Positions 17,365 through 26,282 of a stretch of 64,000 nucleotides of DNA are shown here, in pieces (position 1 is the first letter of the stretch; each line of letters opens with the position of its first letter). The DNA lies in NCBI RefSeq assembly GCF_000375485.1, contig NZ_AQXE01000008.1, forward strand, positions 1-64,000. The letters are read 5' to 3'. Position numbers and translations under genes: made by a program. The notes beneath the pieces were generated by a model, which searched no databases, was not told the origin of the DNA, and saw only the letters and a list, made by a program, of their open reading frames with translations. This DNA comes from Desulfovibrio oxyclinae DSM 11498 (lineage in GTDB: Bacteria; Desulfobacterota; Desulfovibrionia; Desulfovibrionales; Desulfovibrionaceae).

Positions 17365-18402
17365 ATGAATGCTTTGTACTCACTCCTCTTCGTTTTTCTC
17401 CTGGTCTTCATCCCATTGTTTGGGGTGGGACTGGCACACCTGAATACGATATTCGGCGTGTGCATCCCGATGACGGCCTTCGTCATCTTCGTCCTGGGCT
17501 TTGCCTACAGGATAATCAAATGGGGTAAGAGCCCGGTGCCTTTCAGCATCCCCACCACCGGTGGGCAGCAGCGCTCCTTCGACCCCGAAACCTTTAAACA
17601 GAGCAAGTGGGACAACCCCACCAACGGGACGCAGACCGTTGTCCGCATGCTCCTGGAAGTGCTGACTTTCCGCAGCCTTTTCCGCAACAGCAAGGCTTCC
17701 CTGCACAAGGTGGGGGACGAGCCGGTGGTGGCCTACGCCTCCTCCAAGTGGCTGTGGCTCTTTGCCCTGCTGTTCCACTACAGCTTTCTGGTCATCGTGC
17801 TGCGGCACCTGCGCCTGTTCCTTGAGCCGATTCCGTTCTTCGTCAACGGTCTCGAATTCATGGACGGCATCCTGCAGATCGGCGCTCCGGTGCTGTACCA
17901 GTCCGACATGCTGATCATGGCCGGCCTGCTCTTCCTTCTTTTCCGCAGGCTCGCCGACTCCAGGCTGCGCTACATCTCCCTTGTCAACGACTACTTCCCG
18001 CTGCTGCTCATCATCGGCGTGGCTCTGTCGGGCATCTACATGCGCTACTACGCCAAGGTCGATGTCATCGCCATCAAGGAACTGACCATGGGACTGGCCA
18101 CCTTCAACTTCCACATTCCCGAGAACATCGACGTGTCCTTCTACGTGCACGTGTTCCTCGTGAGCGTGCTGCTGGCCTACTTCCCGTTCAGCAAGCTGAT
18201 GCACCTCGGCGGCGTGTTCCTGAGCCCGACCCGCAACATGCCCAACGACGCGCGCATCCGTCACCACGTGAACCCGTGGAACGATCCGAACATCAAGCCT
18301 CACTCCTACGAGGCCTATGAGAAGGACTTCGGTCCCATGATGGCTGAAGCCGGTCTGCCCCTGGACAATCCCGAGAACGCCAAGGGCGCGGACGAGGCTT
18401 AG
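17365..18402 (+). CDS. dsrM: Sulfite-reduction membrane complex cytochrome b, DsrM
   Basis: DsrM is the heme-b membrane subunit of the DsrMKJOP complex, related to NarI, and moves electrons between quinone or periplasmic carriers and DsrK. The 345-residue protein has an N-terminal pair of hydrophobic helices followed by a NarI-like bundle containing several membrane His residues (FHYSFLVIVLRHLRLF and later helices). The cytoplasmic tail ends in an Asp/Glu-rich segment. It is the first structural gene of the operon, with dsrK 46 bases downstream. Confidence 0.95.
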   Translation: MNALYSLLFVFLLVFIPLFGVGLAHLNTIFGVCIPMTAFVIFVLGFAYRIIKWGKSPVPFSIPTTGGQQRSFDPETFKQSKWDNPTNGTQTVVRMLLEVLTFRSLFRNSKASLHKVGDEPVVAYASSKWLWLFALLFHYSFLVIVLRHLRLFLEPIPFFVNGLEFMDGILQIGAPVLYQSDMLIMAGLLFLLFRRLADSRLRYISLVNDYFPLLLIIGVALSGIYMRYYAKVDVIAIKELTMGLATFNFHIPENIDVSFYVHVFLVSVLLAYFPFSKLMHLGGVFLSPTRNMPNDARIRHHVNPWNDPNIKPHSYEAYEKDFGPMMAEAGLPLDNPENAKGADEA

Positions 18403-18448
18403 GCCCCATCCGGACTGATAAGCAATTTAAACGACTGGAGAGAATAAT

Positions 18449-20089
18449 ATGGCTGTTCCCAAAGCTGAAGAACTCTTCAAGAGCATAGACTACACCCCGC
18501 CGGCGACCGGCTGGATGGAGACCCCGGTGGACTTCTCCCCCGGCAACTGGTGCTATCCGGCAAAGCCGGAGGTTCTGGAAAGCGTCAATTTCCCGAACCC
18601 GCGCATCTGGGCTCCGAACGAAGAGGACTGGAAGCTGCCGCCGAACTGGCGCGACATCGTCCACCAGGGGTTTGTCGAGCGTCTTGAAAAGTATCGTTCC
18701 CTGAAGCTTTTCATGGACATCTGTGTGCGTTGCGGCGCTTGTGCCGACAAGTGTCACTTCTTCATCGGATCCGGCGATCCCAAGAACATGCCGGTGCTCC
18801 GTGCCGAGCTGATGCGCTCCGTCTACCGCAAGGACTTCACCATGGCGGGCAAGATCCTGAGCAAGCTCACCGGATCCCGCGTCATGGAAGAAGACGTGCT
18901 CAAGGAGTGGTTCATCTACTTCTACCAGTGCACGGAATGTCGCCGCTGCTCCCTGTTCTGCCCCTACGGCATCGACACCGCCGAAGTGACCATGATGGCG
19001 CGCGAACTGCTGCACCTTTGCGGCATCGGCATCAACTGGATCATGGAGCCGGTCTCCAACTGTAACCGCACCGGTAACCACCTCGGCATCCAGCCCCACG
19101 CATTCGCCGACATCGTCGAATTCATGGTGGACGACATCGAGGAAGTCACCGGCGTTCGCGTCAAGGCCCCGCTCAACGAAAAGGGCCACGAGATCATCTT
19201 CATCACCCCCTCCGGTGACGTGTTCGCGGATCCGGGCATCTATACCTTCATGGGTTACCTGATGCTCTTCCACTACCTTGATCTCGACTACACCATGTCC
19301 ACCTATGCATCCGAAGGCGGTAACTTCGGGCTCTTCACCTCTTCCGAGATGATGAAGAAGCTCAACGCCAAGATGTACGCCGAAGCCAACCGCCTCGGCG
19401 CCAAGTGGATTCTCGGCGGCGAATGCGGCCACATGTGGCGCGTGATCAACCAGTACATGGACACCATGAACGGCGACAATCAGGGTCCGCAGATGACGAC
19501 CCCGAAAAACCCCGTCACCGGTACCGTGTTCAACAACGCCGCGGCCACCAAGATGGTGCACATCACGGAGTTCACCTCCGACCTGATCAAGCATAACAAG
19601 CTGAATCTGGATCCGACCCGCAACGATCATCTCCGGGTCACCTTCCACGATTCCTGCAACCCGTCCCGCGCCATGGGTCTGCTGGACGAGCCCCGCTACG
19701 TGATCAAGTCCGTGTGCAACAACTTCTTCGAAATGCCCCAGGGCACCATCCGCGAAGAAACGTTCTGCTGCGCCGGCGGTTCCGGCCTGAACACCGACGA
19801 GATCATGGAAATCCGCATGCGCGGCGGCCTGCCTCGCGGCAACGCCCTGCGCTACGTCCAGCAGAAGCACGACGTCAACATGATGGCCTGTATCTGCGCC
19901 ATCGACCGTGCGACGCTGATACCCCTGGCTAACTACTGGGCGCCCGGAGTCGAGATCTGCGGAACGCACGAACTCGTGGGTAACGCGCTCGTCCTGCCCG
20001 GGGAAGAGCAGCGGACTATGGACCTCCGCCAGGAGCCGCTCCCCGGCTTCGAGGACGAGGAAGATGACTGGACTCCCCCGAACGCCTAG
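18449..20089 (+). CDS. dsrK: Sulfite-reduction complex iron-sulfur subunit DsrK
   Basis: DsrK is the cytoplasmic HdrD-like subunit thought to reduce the DsrC trisulfide. The 546-residue protein has two [4Fe-4S] motifs (CVRCGACADKC and CTECRRCSLFCP) and a C-terminal catalytic Cys set: DSCNPSRAMG, then CCAGGSG and CICAIDR, the variant CCG pattern characteristic of DsrK. It follows dsrM and precedes dsrJ by 13 bases. Confidence 0.96.
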   Translation: MAVPKAEELFKSIDYTPPATGWMETPVDFSPGNWCYPAKPEVLESVNFPNPRIWAPNEEDWKLPPNWRDIVHQGFVERLEKYRSLKLFMDICVRCGACADKCHFFIGSGDPKNMPVLRAELMRSVYRKDFTMAGKILSKLTGSRVMEEDVLKEWFIYFYQCTECRRCSLFCPYGIDTAEVTMMARELLHLCGIGINWIMEPVSNCNRTGNHLGIQPHAFADIVEFMVDDIEEVTGVRVKAPLNEKGHEIIFITPSGDVFADPGIYTFMGYLMLFHYLDLDYTMSTYASEGGNFGLFTSSEMMKKLNAKMYAEANRLGAKWILGGECGHMWRVINQYMDTMNGDNQGPQMTTPKNPVTGTVFNNAAATKMVHITEFTSDLIKHNKLNLDPTRNDHLRVTFHDSCNPSRAMGLLDEPRYVIKSVCNNFFEMPQGTIREETFCCAGGSGLNTDEIMEIRMRGGLPRGNALRYVQQKHDVNMMACICAIDRATLIPLANYWAPGVEICGTHELVGNALVLPGEEQRTMDLRQEPLPGFEDEEDDWTPPNA

Positions 20090-20102
20090 GAGGATGTGAG
20101 CA

Positions 20103-20489
20103 ATGCATTACGGTGGAAAAATCATCATTGGCCTGCTCATCTTCGTCGGCCTGTTGCTTTCACCCTTCGCGTACAACGCGTTGACCGTGGAAGCGTCGTA
20201 CAAGCAGCCGAAGCTGAAGCTCCCGGCCAAAGAGAAAGAATGTGTCGAATCCCTCGAGTTCATGCGCACCAAGCACATGGAGCTGCTGGATGAGTGGCGC
20301 GACTGGGCCCTGCGTGACGGCAAGCGCGTCTACGTGAACCACAAGGGCAAAGAGTTCGAAATCAGCCTGCAGAACACCTGCATGGACTGCCACAAGAACA
20401 AGGCCGAGTTCTGCGACAAGTGCCACGCCGACGCAGGCGTGTCGCCTTACTGCTGGGACTGCCACATCCAGCCGGAGGGCCTGAAATAA
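20103..20489 (+). CDS. dsrJ: Sulfite-reduction complex triheme cytochrome c, DsrJ
   Basis: A 128-residue membrane-anchored periplasmic protein with an uncleaved-looking N-terminal helix (IIIGLLIFVGLLLSPFAY) and three c-type heme motifs close together: CMDCH, CDKCH and CWDCH. This matches triheme DsrJ, which carries one heme with unusual ligation in studied species. The stop codon overlaps the dsrO start. Confidence 0.95.
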   Translation: MHYGGKIIIGLLIFVGLLLSPFAYNALTVEASYKQPKLKLPAKEKECVESLEFMRTKHMELLDEWRDWALRDGKRVYVNHKGKEFEISLQNTCMDCHKNKAEFCDKCHADAGVSPYCWDCHIQPEGLK

Positions 20490-21274
20490 TGAAACAGAAC
20501 AGAAGAAAGTTCATCAAGTTCGCCGGTGTCGCGGCGGCCGCGCTCTGCACGGCCCCCGCGGTTGCCAAGGCTGCCGGTGGCGGCCACGCCGCACCGATCA
20601 TGAAGAACCCGAAAGGGCTCGAAGCCGAACGCTGGGCCATGGTCATCGATACCACGAAGCTGAAGACCGAAAAGGACTTCGCTCCGCTCATCGAAGTGTG
20701 CCACAAGATCCACAACGTGCCGCAGATCGACTCCAATCAGGAAGTCAAGTGGCTCTGGACCGGCAGCTACGACGAAACCTTCGTGGAGCAGCCCAACCCG
20801 CACATGAACGAGGAACTCAAGGAGCGCTCCTACGCGCTTCTGTGCAACCACTGCGCTAACCCTCCGTGCGTGCGCGTGTGCCCGACCAAGGCGACCTTCA
20901 AGCGCCCCGACGGCATCGTGGCCATGGACTACCATCGCTGCATCGGCTGCCGCTACTGCATGGCCGGTTGCCCGTACGGCTCCCGCTCATTCAACTTCAG
21001 CGAACCTCGCGACCATTTCACCGAGGAAGAGCTGAAGAAGCTGAATCCCAAGTTCCCCACCCGCATGCGCGGCGTGGTGGAAAAGTGCAACTTCTGTGTC
21101 GAGCGTCTGGCTGTGGGTGAACGCCCCGCCTGCGTCGAGGCCAGCAAAGGCGCCATGTTCTTCGGCGATCTCAACGATCCCGAAAGCGAAGTGCGTCAGG
21201 TGTTGCGCGAGCGGTTCACCCTGCGTCGCAAACCTTCCGCCGGCACCGAGCCGAGCGTCTACTACATCATATAG
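20489..21274 (+). CDS. dsrO: Sulfite-reduction complex periplasmic ferredoxin DsrO
   Basis: A 261-residue periplasmic iron-sulfur protein with a Tat signal (NRRKFIKFAGVAAAALC) and several four-cysteine clusters: CNHCANPPCVRVCP, CIGCRYCMAGCPYG and CNFCVERLAVGERPACVEA. It passes electrons between DsrJ and the membrane subunit DsrP. The ATG at 20489 overlaps the dsrJ stop, indicating translational coupling. Confidence 0.95.
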   Translation: MKQNRRKFIKFAGVAAAALCTAPAVAKAAGGGHAAPIMKNPKGLEAERWAMVIDTTKLKTEKDFAPLIEVCHKIHNVPQIDSNQEVKWLWTGSYDETFVEQPNPHMNEELKERSYALLCNHCANPPCVRVCPTKATFKRPDGIVAMDYHRCIGCRYCMAGCPYGSRSFNFSEPRDHFTEEELKKLNPKFPTRMRGVVEKCNFCVERLAVGERPACVEASKGAMFFGDLNDPESEVRQVLRERFTLRRKPSAGTEPSVYYII

Positions 21275-21286
21275 GGGAGGACAGTA

Positions 21287-22513
21287 ATGCTTGAAAGAGC
21301 TCTGAAAGGTTCCCCGAGGTACTACGGCTGGATCGGCTTCCTGCTTGTCATCATCGCCATCGGCGGTGCTGTCTGGATCAATCAGCTGATGGAAGGTCTC
21401 CAGATCACCGGCATGAGCCGTGACGTCTCCTGGGGCTTCTACATCTCCCAGTTCACCTACCTCGTCGGGCTCGCCGCATCCGGCGTCATGATCGTGCTGC
21501 CGTACTACTTCCACAAGTACAAACCGAACAAGCACATGGTCATCTTCGGCGAGTTCATGGCAATCGCGGCCTGTATCATGTGCCTGCTGTTCATCGTGGT
21601 CGACATTGGTCAGCCGCAGCGGATGCTCAACGTCATCTTCCACCCGACCCCGAACTCCATCCTGTTCTGGGACATGATCGTCATCAACGGTTACCTGTTC
21701 CTGAACATCCTTTGCGGTTGGGTCTGCCTGGAGCATGACCGTATGCGTCTTCCGCACCCCAAGTGGGTCAAGCCGTTCATCATCATCTCGATCGTATGGG
21801 CGTTCTCCATCCACACCGTCACCGCGTTCCTGTACCAGGGTCTGCCCGGTCGCCACTACTGGCTCACCGCCATTCTGGCCGCCCGCTTCCTGGCGAGCGC
21901 GTTCTGCTCCGGACCGGCCATCCTGCTGCTGGTCATGAAGCTTACGGAGAAGTTCACCAACTTCCAGATGCCGAAGAAGGCTCTGCATACCCTCACCACC
22001 ATCATCACTTATGCGATGGTCGTGAACATGTTCTTCTTCCTGCTGGAAATCTTCACCGCATACTACTCCCAGCTGCCGGGACACACCCACTCCATCACCT
22101 ACCTCTTCGCAGGTGAGCACGGACACCACGAGCTGGTTCCGTTCATGTGGACCTTCATCATTTTTGCCGCCGCTTCACTGGCTCTGCTGATTCCGCCGAA
22201 GCTGCGCAAAAACCAGAAGATCCTGCCGTGGGCGCTCGGCATCCTGATCATCGCCACCTGGCTCGACAAGGGCCTTGGCCTGCTCATCGGCGGTTTCAAC
22301 CCGACTCCGTTCGGTACCATCACTCCCTACTGGCCCACCGGCAAGGAGCTGATGATTTCCGCCATGATCTATGCCGTAGGCGCACTGGTCGTGACCGTGC
22401 TCTTCAAGATCGCCACCAGCGTGAAGGAAGACATGGGCCACTCTCAGGCGCTGCCCTGCGGTTGCTCCACCGAGGACAAATGCGAATGCACTCCCGCGGA
22501 GGAAGCTGCATAA
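21287..22513 (+). CDS. dsrP: Sulfite-reduction complex membrane subunit DsrP (NrfD family)
   Basis: A 408-residue polytopic membrane protein of the NrfD/PsrC family with about ten helices, the quinone-interacting partner of DsrO. It closes the operon before a strong terminator. The C-terminal tail ends in a Cys-rich stretch (CGCSTEDKCEC) that is not part of the membrane fold and could bind a metal or link to another subunit. Confidence 0.94.
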   Translation: MLERALKGSPRYYGWIGFLLVIIAIGGAVWINQLMEGLQITGMSRDVSWGFYISQFTYLVGLAASGVMIVLPYYFHKYKPNKHMVIFGEFMAIAACIMCLLFIVVDIGQPQRMLNVIFHPTPNSILFWDMIVINGYLFLNILCGWVCLEHDRMRLPHPKWVKPFIIISIVWAFSIHTVTAFLYQGLPGRHYWLTAILAARFLASAFCSGPAILLLVMKLTEKFTNFQMPKKALHTLTTIITYAMVVNMFFFLLEIFTAYYSQLPGHTHSITYLFAGEHGHHELVPFMWTFIIFAAASLALLIPPKLRKNQKILPWALGILIIATWLDKGLGLLIGGFNPTPFGTITPYWPTGKELMISAMIYAVGALVVTVLFKIATSVKEDMGHSQALPCGCSTEDKCECTPAEEAA

Positions 22514-22537
22514 CCTCGGCTACCGTCACCTATAAAA

Positions 22538-22566
22538 GGCCCGCTCCCAGGAGCGGGCCTTTTTTG
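22538..22566 (+). terminator. Rho-independent terminator of the dsrMKJOP operon
   Basis: Stem GGCCCGCTC / GAGCGGGCC with a four-base loop, followed by a run of T residues. It lies 24 bases after the dsrP stop codon. Confidence 0.95.
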
Positions 22567-22605
22567 TAGGCTTGCGTAAAGACGGTGTGAATTGTATCAA
22601 ATTAT

Positions 22606-23331
22606 ATGGTTGCAAAATTCCTTATCGTATTAGGGCTATTGGCCCTTCTGCTGATGCCGGGGAATCTTTGTGCCGAGCAGACCGCCCTCAAAGTGGGGAC
22701 GTCCATCAAGCCGCCTTACTCAACCCGTGACGAAGACGGTTTTCTCGACAGGTTGCTGAAGGAACTCTTCATCCGTGTCGGGACTCCATTCACGATAGTC
22801 CGCCAGCCAGCAGCACGGGCTTTGATGTCTGCCAATCAAGGGCTTGTGGACATGGAATTGCCTCGAATCATCGGAATTGAAAAGCAGTACCCCAACCTCG
22901 TCATGATTCCCGAGCCCGTGGTGGAGTATGCCTTTGTGGCATTTGCCAGAGAGGGGTGTCCTACCCGAATTGACTGGAATACTTTCAATCATCTTCCGGT
23001 GGGGCTTTTACGGGGGTGGAAGATCTACGAGCGCATCCTGCAGCCCGAGACAATGCATCGTTACGCCAACAAGCCGGAACAACTGCTTCGCATGTTGGTT
23101 CACAAGCGTGTTGACGTGGCTCTGTACGAGCGCAATGCCGGTCAATTCCTTCTGCGGAAGAACAACATTCACGCGCACGAGATGAAACCGCCATACAAGA
23201 TGGTTCCAATGTATATTTACATCCATGAAACGCACCGGGATATGTTGCCGCTCCTGACGAAAACCTTGCGGGAAATCAAGGCGGACGGTACGTATGCACG
23301 GCTGGCGGCGGAAACGCTCAATGCGCCCTGA
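22606..23331 (+). CDS. Periplasmic solute-binding-like protein
   Basis: A 241-residue exported protein with signal peptide FLIVLGLLALLLMPGNLCA, followed by LKVGTSIKPPYSTRDEDGFLDRLLKEL, the start of a family-3 solute-binding fold. Conservation of ligand-binding residues cannot be judged by eye. It stands as a single gene after the dsr terminator and has no adjacent transporter. It lacks an obvious ribosome site, so the start is less certain. The segment looks slightly lower in GC than its surroundings. Confidence 0.75.
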   Translation: MVAKFLIVLGLLALLLMPGNLCAEQTALKVGTSIKPPYSTRDEDGFLDRLLKELFIRVGTPFTIVRQPAARALMSANQGLVDMELPRIIGIEKQYPNLVMIPEPVVEYAFVAFAREGCPTRIDWNTFNHLPVGLLRGWKIYERILQPETMHRYANKPEQLLRMLVHKRVDVALYERNAGQFLLRKNNIHAHEMKPPYKMVPMYIYIHETHRDMLPLLTKTLREIKADGTYARLAAETLNAP

Positions 23332-23357
23332 GCGCGCAAGGACCGGAGGAACAGGCA

Positions 23358-23867
23358 GTGCGACTTGAAATACCCAAGCCCAAGGGGCGTTCCAAGGCGG
23401 AGCGCATGATACGCACCATCGCGCTTCTTGGCGTAATTGCCGCGGTGGCCTGGGCCTTCATGCAGAACAACAAGAACGTGCTGGACCGCATCCAGACTCG
23501 GCAGGCCGTGAACGACCAGACCGAGACCCTGACCCAGACCGACATGGAATTCCTCAAGGGATTCATCACCAGTATGCGTGAGACCTATGGCGTCAACATG
23601 AAGGTCACCATCTACAAGGGGCAGGCACTGGTTCCGGAGGTTGGCCCCAAGACCATGTTCTTTGGCCTCGCTCCCGAAGCTGGGGAGGTCATACTGCGCT
23701 TCCCGCCGCTGTTGCGGGCTGCGTTGGGGGATGAGTTCACCGCCACACTCACTGACGATTTCATGCAATCATTCAAACGGGGCGACTGGCCGCGCGAACT
23801 CAAGATCGTGCTGACCATGATCTGGTCGCGGCTGAGCGCCCTTGAGTCCCAACAAGGAAATTCATGA
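23358..23867 (+). CDS. Membrane-anchored protein of unknown function
   Basis: A 169-residue protein with a basic N terminus, one membrane helix ([16 protein letters not shown]) and a soluble part facing the periplasm. It includes a segment ([28 protein letters not shown]) like the TPM-type domains of unknown role. The start is GTG with GGAGG upstream. Its end overlaps rnhA by four bases (ATGA), so the two are translationally coupled. No function is assigned. Confidence 0.7.
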   Translation: MRLEIPKPKGRSKAERMIRTIALLGVIAAVAWAFMQNNKNVLDRIQTRQAVNDQTETLTQTDMEFLKGFITSMRETYGVNMKVTIYKGQALVPEVGPKTMFFGLAPEAGEVILRFPPLLRAALGDEFTATLTDDFMQSFKRGDWPRELKIVLTMIWSRLSALESQQGNS

Positions 23868-24331
23868 CCCGGGTGACCATATTCACCGACGGCTCCTGTC
23901 TCGGCAATCCGGGACGGGGCGGATACGGTGCCGTGCTCAAGTACGGCGACACGACCAAGGAACTTTCTCAGGGCTACAGGCTGACCACCAACAACCGCAT
24001 GGAACTGCTTGCGGTCATCGAGAGTCTGGAAAGCCTTACCCGGGCCTGCGAAGTGGAGCTGTATACCGACTCCAAATACGTGCAGCAGGCCATCACCAAG
24101 AAGTGGCTCGCCAACTGGCAGAGAAACGGCTGGAAAACGGCCGCGAAAAAGCCGGTAAAGAATCAGGACATGTGGCGGCGTCTCATGCCGCTTCTGGAAA
24201 AGCACTCCGTGGACTTCCGCTGGGTCAAGGGCCACAGCGGGCACCCGGAGAACGAGCGCTGCGACGAACTGGCGAGAAACGCCGCTTCCGGACGCGACCT
24301 CCTCGAAGACCCCGAATACAAGAAATCCTGA
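23864..24331 (+). CDS. rnhA: Ribonuclease HI
   Basis: RNase HI removes RNA from RNA-DNA hybrids. The 155-residue protein shows the acidic catalytic set: Asp in FTDGSC, Glu in NRMELLA, Asp in YTDSKY and Asp in NERCDELA, plus the His in the KGHSGH loop. Length and order match the bacterial enzyme. It is coupled to the preceding membrane protein and faces a convergent glycosyltransferase-like gene. Confidence 0.95.
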   Translation: MTRVTIFTDGSCLGNPGRGGYGAVLKYGDTTKELSQGYRLTTNNRMELLAVIESLESLTRACEVELYTDSKYVQQAITKKWLANWQRNGWKTAAKKPVKNQDMWRRLMPLLEKHSVDFRWVKGHSGHPENERCDELARNAASGRDLLEDPEYKKS

Positions 24332-24337
24332 TCTCGT

Positions 24338-25345
24338 TCAGGACCTTACCGGAGCACTCCGGCCGGCGGCGAGGTAGCGGGCACCCAGCTCGCTGCCGCG
24401 CTCCGCTTGTGCCCAGTGCAGATAGACGAGCCTGAGAAACCGCTCGTGGATGGCCGGTACTTCTCGGAGTCTTTGCTGAACCGGGGAGTCCGCGAGTGCT
24501 TTTCGGACAGTCTTGGCAAGCTGCTCGGCCCGGTGGCTCCTGCGGTGTCGTGCGTCGATTGCCGCCAGCCCCTCGCGGCGTGCCGTACGCATCCGCTCCG
24601 GGTGCGTGAGCAGTTCTCTGGCCTTTTCAGCGGCCGCTTCCGGGGCGTTCAGGGGATAGGTGAAAAGGTGCCTGCCGTCCTCGAACAACTCGCTTTGTCC
24701 GTGTCCCACCTCCGGTGTCAGGAGGCATGCTCCTGTGGCCAGCGCCTCGAAGACACGAAAATTAAGGTCGCCGCGCTCGGCGATGTTCAGCACGATCTCT
24801 GCCTGCGGGAAGAGCGTTTCGAACTGGCCGCTGCGAACCTCAAGCTCCGGCATCAGCTTTTTTATCCTGTCCAGAAAGACCTTGCGTTCCGGCGTGGTCT
24901 CAGGATCGACCGTGCCCGCGAACAACAGCGGCCACAGACGTTCCGGCTGCTCGACTGGCGGGTGCTCGTCGCGAATGGGGTAGGGCGGCAGCCAGAAGAC
25001 GGCCCGCTCGTCCAGACGCAGTCGAAAGCGTGACATGTGGTCGCGAAGACTCACGGCGCAGAGGTCGAACCCCTGCGCGTAAAGCGGGTACCACTCGTGA
25101 ATGTGCGAGTCGATGCAGTAGAAGACGCTGAGGCAAGGGAAGGATTCGATGCCAACGAGCGGCGGCGGTAGTGAGCGGTCGGTGTAGATGACCACTTCCG
25201 GTTCGCAGTCCGCGGCCTCGCAGAGTTCATCCCAATTCAGCGCTCTGGGACCGGAGAAGTTGACGGTGCGCACGTCGAAGCCCTGTCGGGCGAAGTCATC
25301 GCGGAAATAGATGCCGCCGACCCATGCGACTTTAGGCTTGCTCAT
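24338..25345 (-). CDS. CgeB-like glycosyltransferase-type protein
   Basis: A 335-residue protein with the look of the CgeB/spore-maturation glycosyltransferase family: an N-terminal Rossmann-like half (PKVAWVGGIYFRDDF) and a C-terminal half with FRVFEALATGACLLTPEVGHGQSELFEDG, typical of GT-B nucleotide-sugar binding. The start at 25345 overlaps the end of the upstream gene by 14 bases. With its WcbI-like neighbour it suggests surface-polysaccharide or glycan modification. Confidence 0.75.
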   Translation of the reverse strand: MSKPKVAWVGGIYFRDDFARQGFDVRTVNFSGPRALNWDELCEAADCEPEVVIYTDRSLPPPLVGIESFPCLSVFYCIDSHIHEWYPLYAQGFDLCAVSLRDHMSRFRLRLDERAVFWLPPYPIRDEHPPVEQPERLWPLLFAGTVDPETTPERKVFLDRIKKLMPELEVRSGQFETLFPQAEIVLNIAERGDLNFRVFEALATGACLLTPEVGHGQSELFEDGRHLFTYPLNAPEAAAEKARELLTHPERMRTARREGLAAIDARHRRSHRAEQLAKTVRKALADSPVQQRLREVPAIHERFLRLVYLHWAQAERGSELGARYLAAGRSAPVRS

Positions 25346-26171
25346 TGGCGGCCCTCGCTCGCAGGTAGGAGATGAAATCGTCGATGCCGTTTCGGCGGCA
25401 GTCGATGTAATGGGCCACGTAGCGCGCAAAAGTCATTTTCTGCCCGTAGACCTCGTAAAGCGTTTCCGCATTGGTGAAGGCCAGTCCAAAGTGCTCGGCC
25501 ACGAGCGGATGAATCGGCTGCTGGAATTCGGGGAACGGGTCGCCGCACTGGTCCAGTGCCGCTTCGGTGGGGCGTGCCATTGCAAGGTGATCCAGAATGC
25601 CGCAGGCCGAAATATCCATGAGTTCGGCTCCGGGATGGTTCACGGTGTTGAACAGCCGCCTTGTGCGCCAGTGTTCGCGGATGTGGCCGAGGTATTTGAT
25701 CGGCGTCACTGCTTCGCGAGCTTGCTCACGGCGAAAAGTTTCTTCGAGCAGGTCGTTGAGGCCGAAGTGCTTGGCGGGATGCGAGCGCAGGTACAGAGTG
25801 AGAATCTGTTCGTCCGGGATGCCCGCGTCAAGCAGTTGGTCGAGCCGCCTGTCGCGGTAGTCGAATCCCGGCGCGCCGGACCACATGGGCCAGTATCCCA
25901 GGAAGAACATGTTCGGGATGCACAGGCTCCGTGCGTTGTCGGCCAGCCGCTTCAGGAGGGTCTGCGACGCCAGCGGCCCCCACTGGTCTCCCAGATATTG
26001 ATAGAGGAACAGGGAAGCGTGTTCCAGCAACCCGTCGGGCATGGGCTCGCGGGTGTAATTGGTGACGATCCGCGTCTCGAAGCGTTGCGCGAAATCCGGG
26101 CTGCGGTTCAGCCGTTTCAGTAGCGGTTCGCCCTGACAGTTGGCGTGTATGACGCAGAGTTCCTTGCCCAT
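25332..26171 (-). CDS. WcbI-like polysaccharide biosynthesis protein
   Basis: A 279-residue protein beginning CVIHANCQGEPLLKRL, which resembles the N-terminal CVxGNCQ motif of the WcbI family (capsule-associated, with an SGNH-like acetyltransferase fold). Later stretches (MFFLGYWPMW, SHPAKHFGLNDLLEETF) fit the same family. Start ATG 26169-26171 is chosen; a frame extending much further upstream is antisense to cobT and rejected. It overlaps the next gene, so the pair is co-translated. Confidence 0.65.
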   Translation of the reverse strand: MGKELCVIHANCQGEPLLKRLNRSPDFAQRFETRIVTNYTREPMPDGLLEHASLFLYQYLGDQWGPLASQTLLKRLADNARSLCIPNMFFLGYWPMWSGAPGFDYRDRRLDQLLDAGIPDEQILTLYLRSHPAKHFGLNDLLEETFRREQAREAVTPIKYLGHIREHWRTRRLFNTVNHPGAELMDISACGILDHLAMARPTEAALDQCGDPFPEFQQPIHPLVAEHFGLAFTNAETLYEVYGQKMTFARYVAHYIDCRRNGIDDFISYLRARAANEQA

Positions 26172-26282
26172 TCTTGCTCCCTCGGCATGAGATAGCACCA
26201 ACGGGGGGCGGTCGCAACTTCCCGGCATGTTTGCAATCCGAAAAGTACGGGTGTAAAAGCCTGAGCCACAAGGAGAAGGAAT

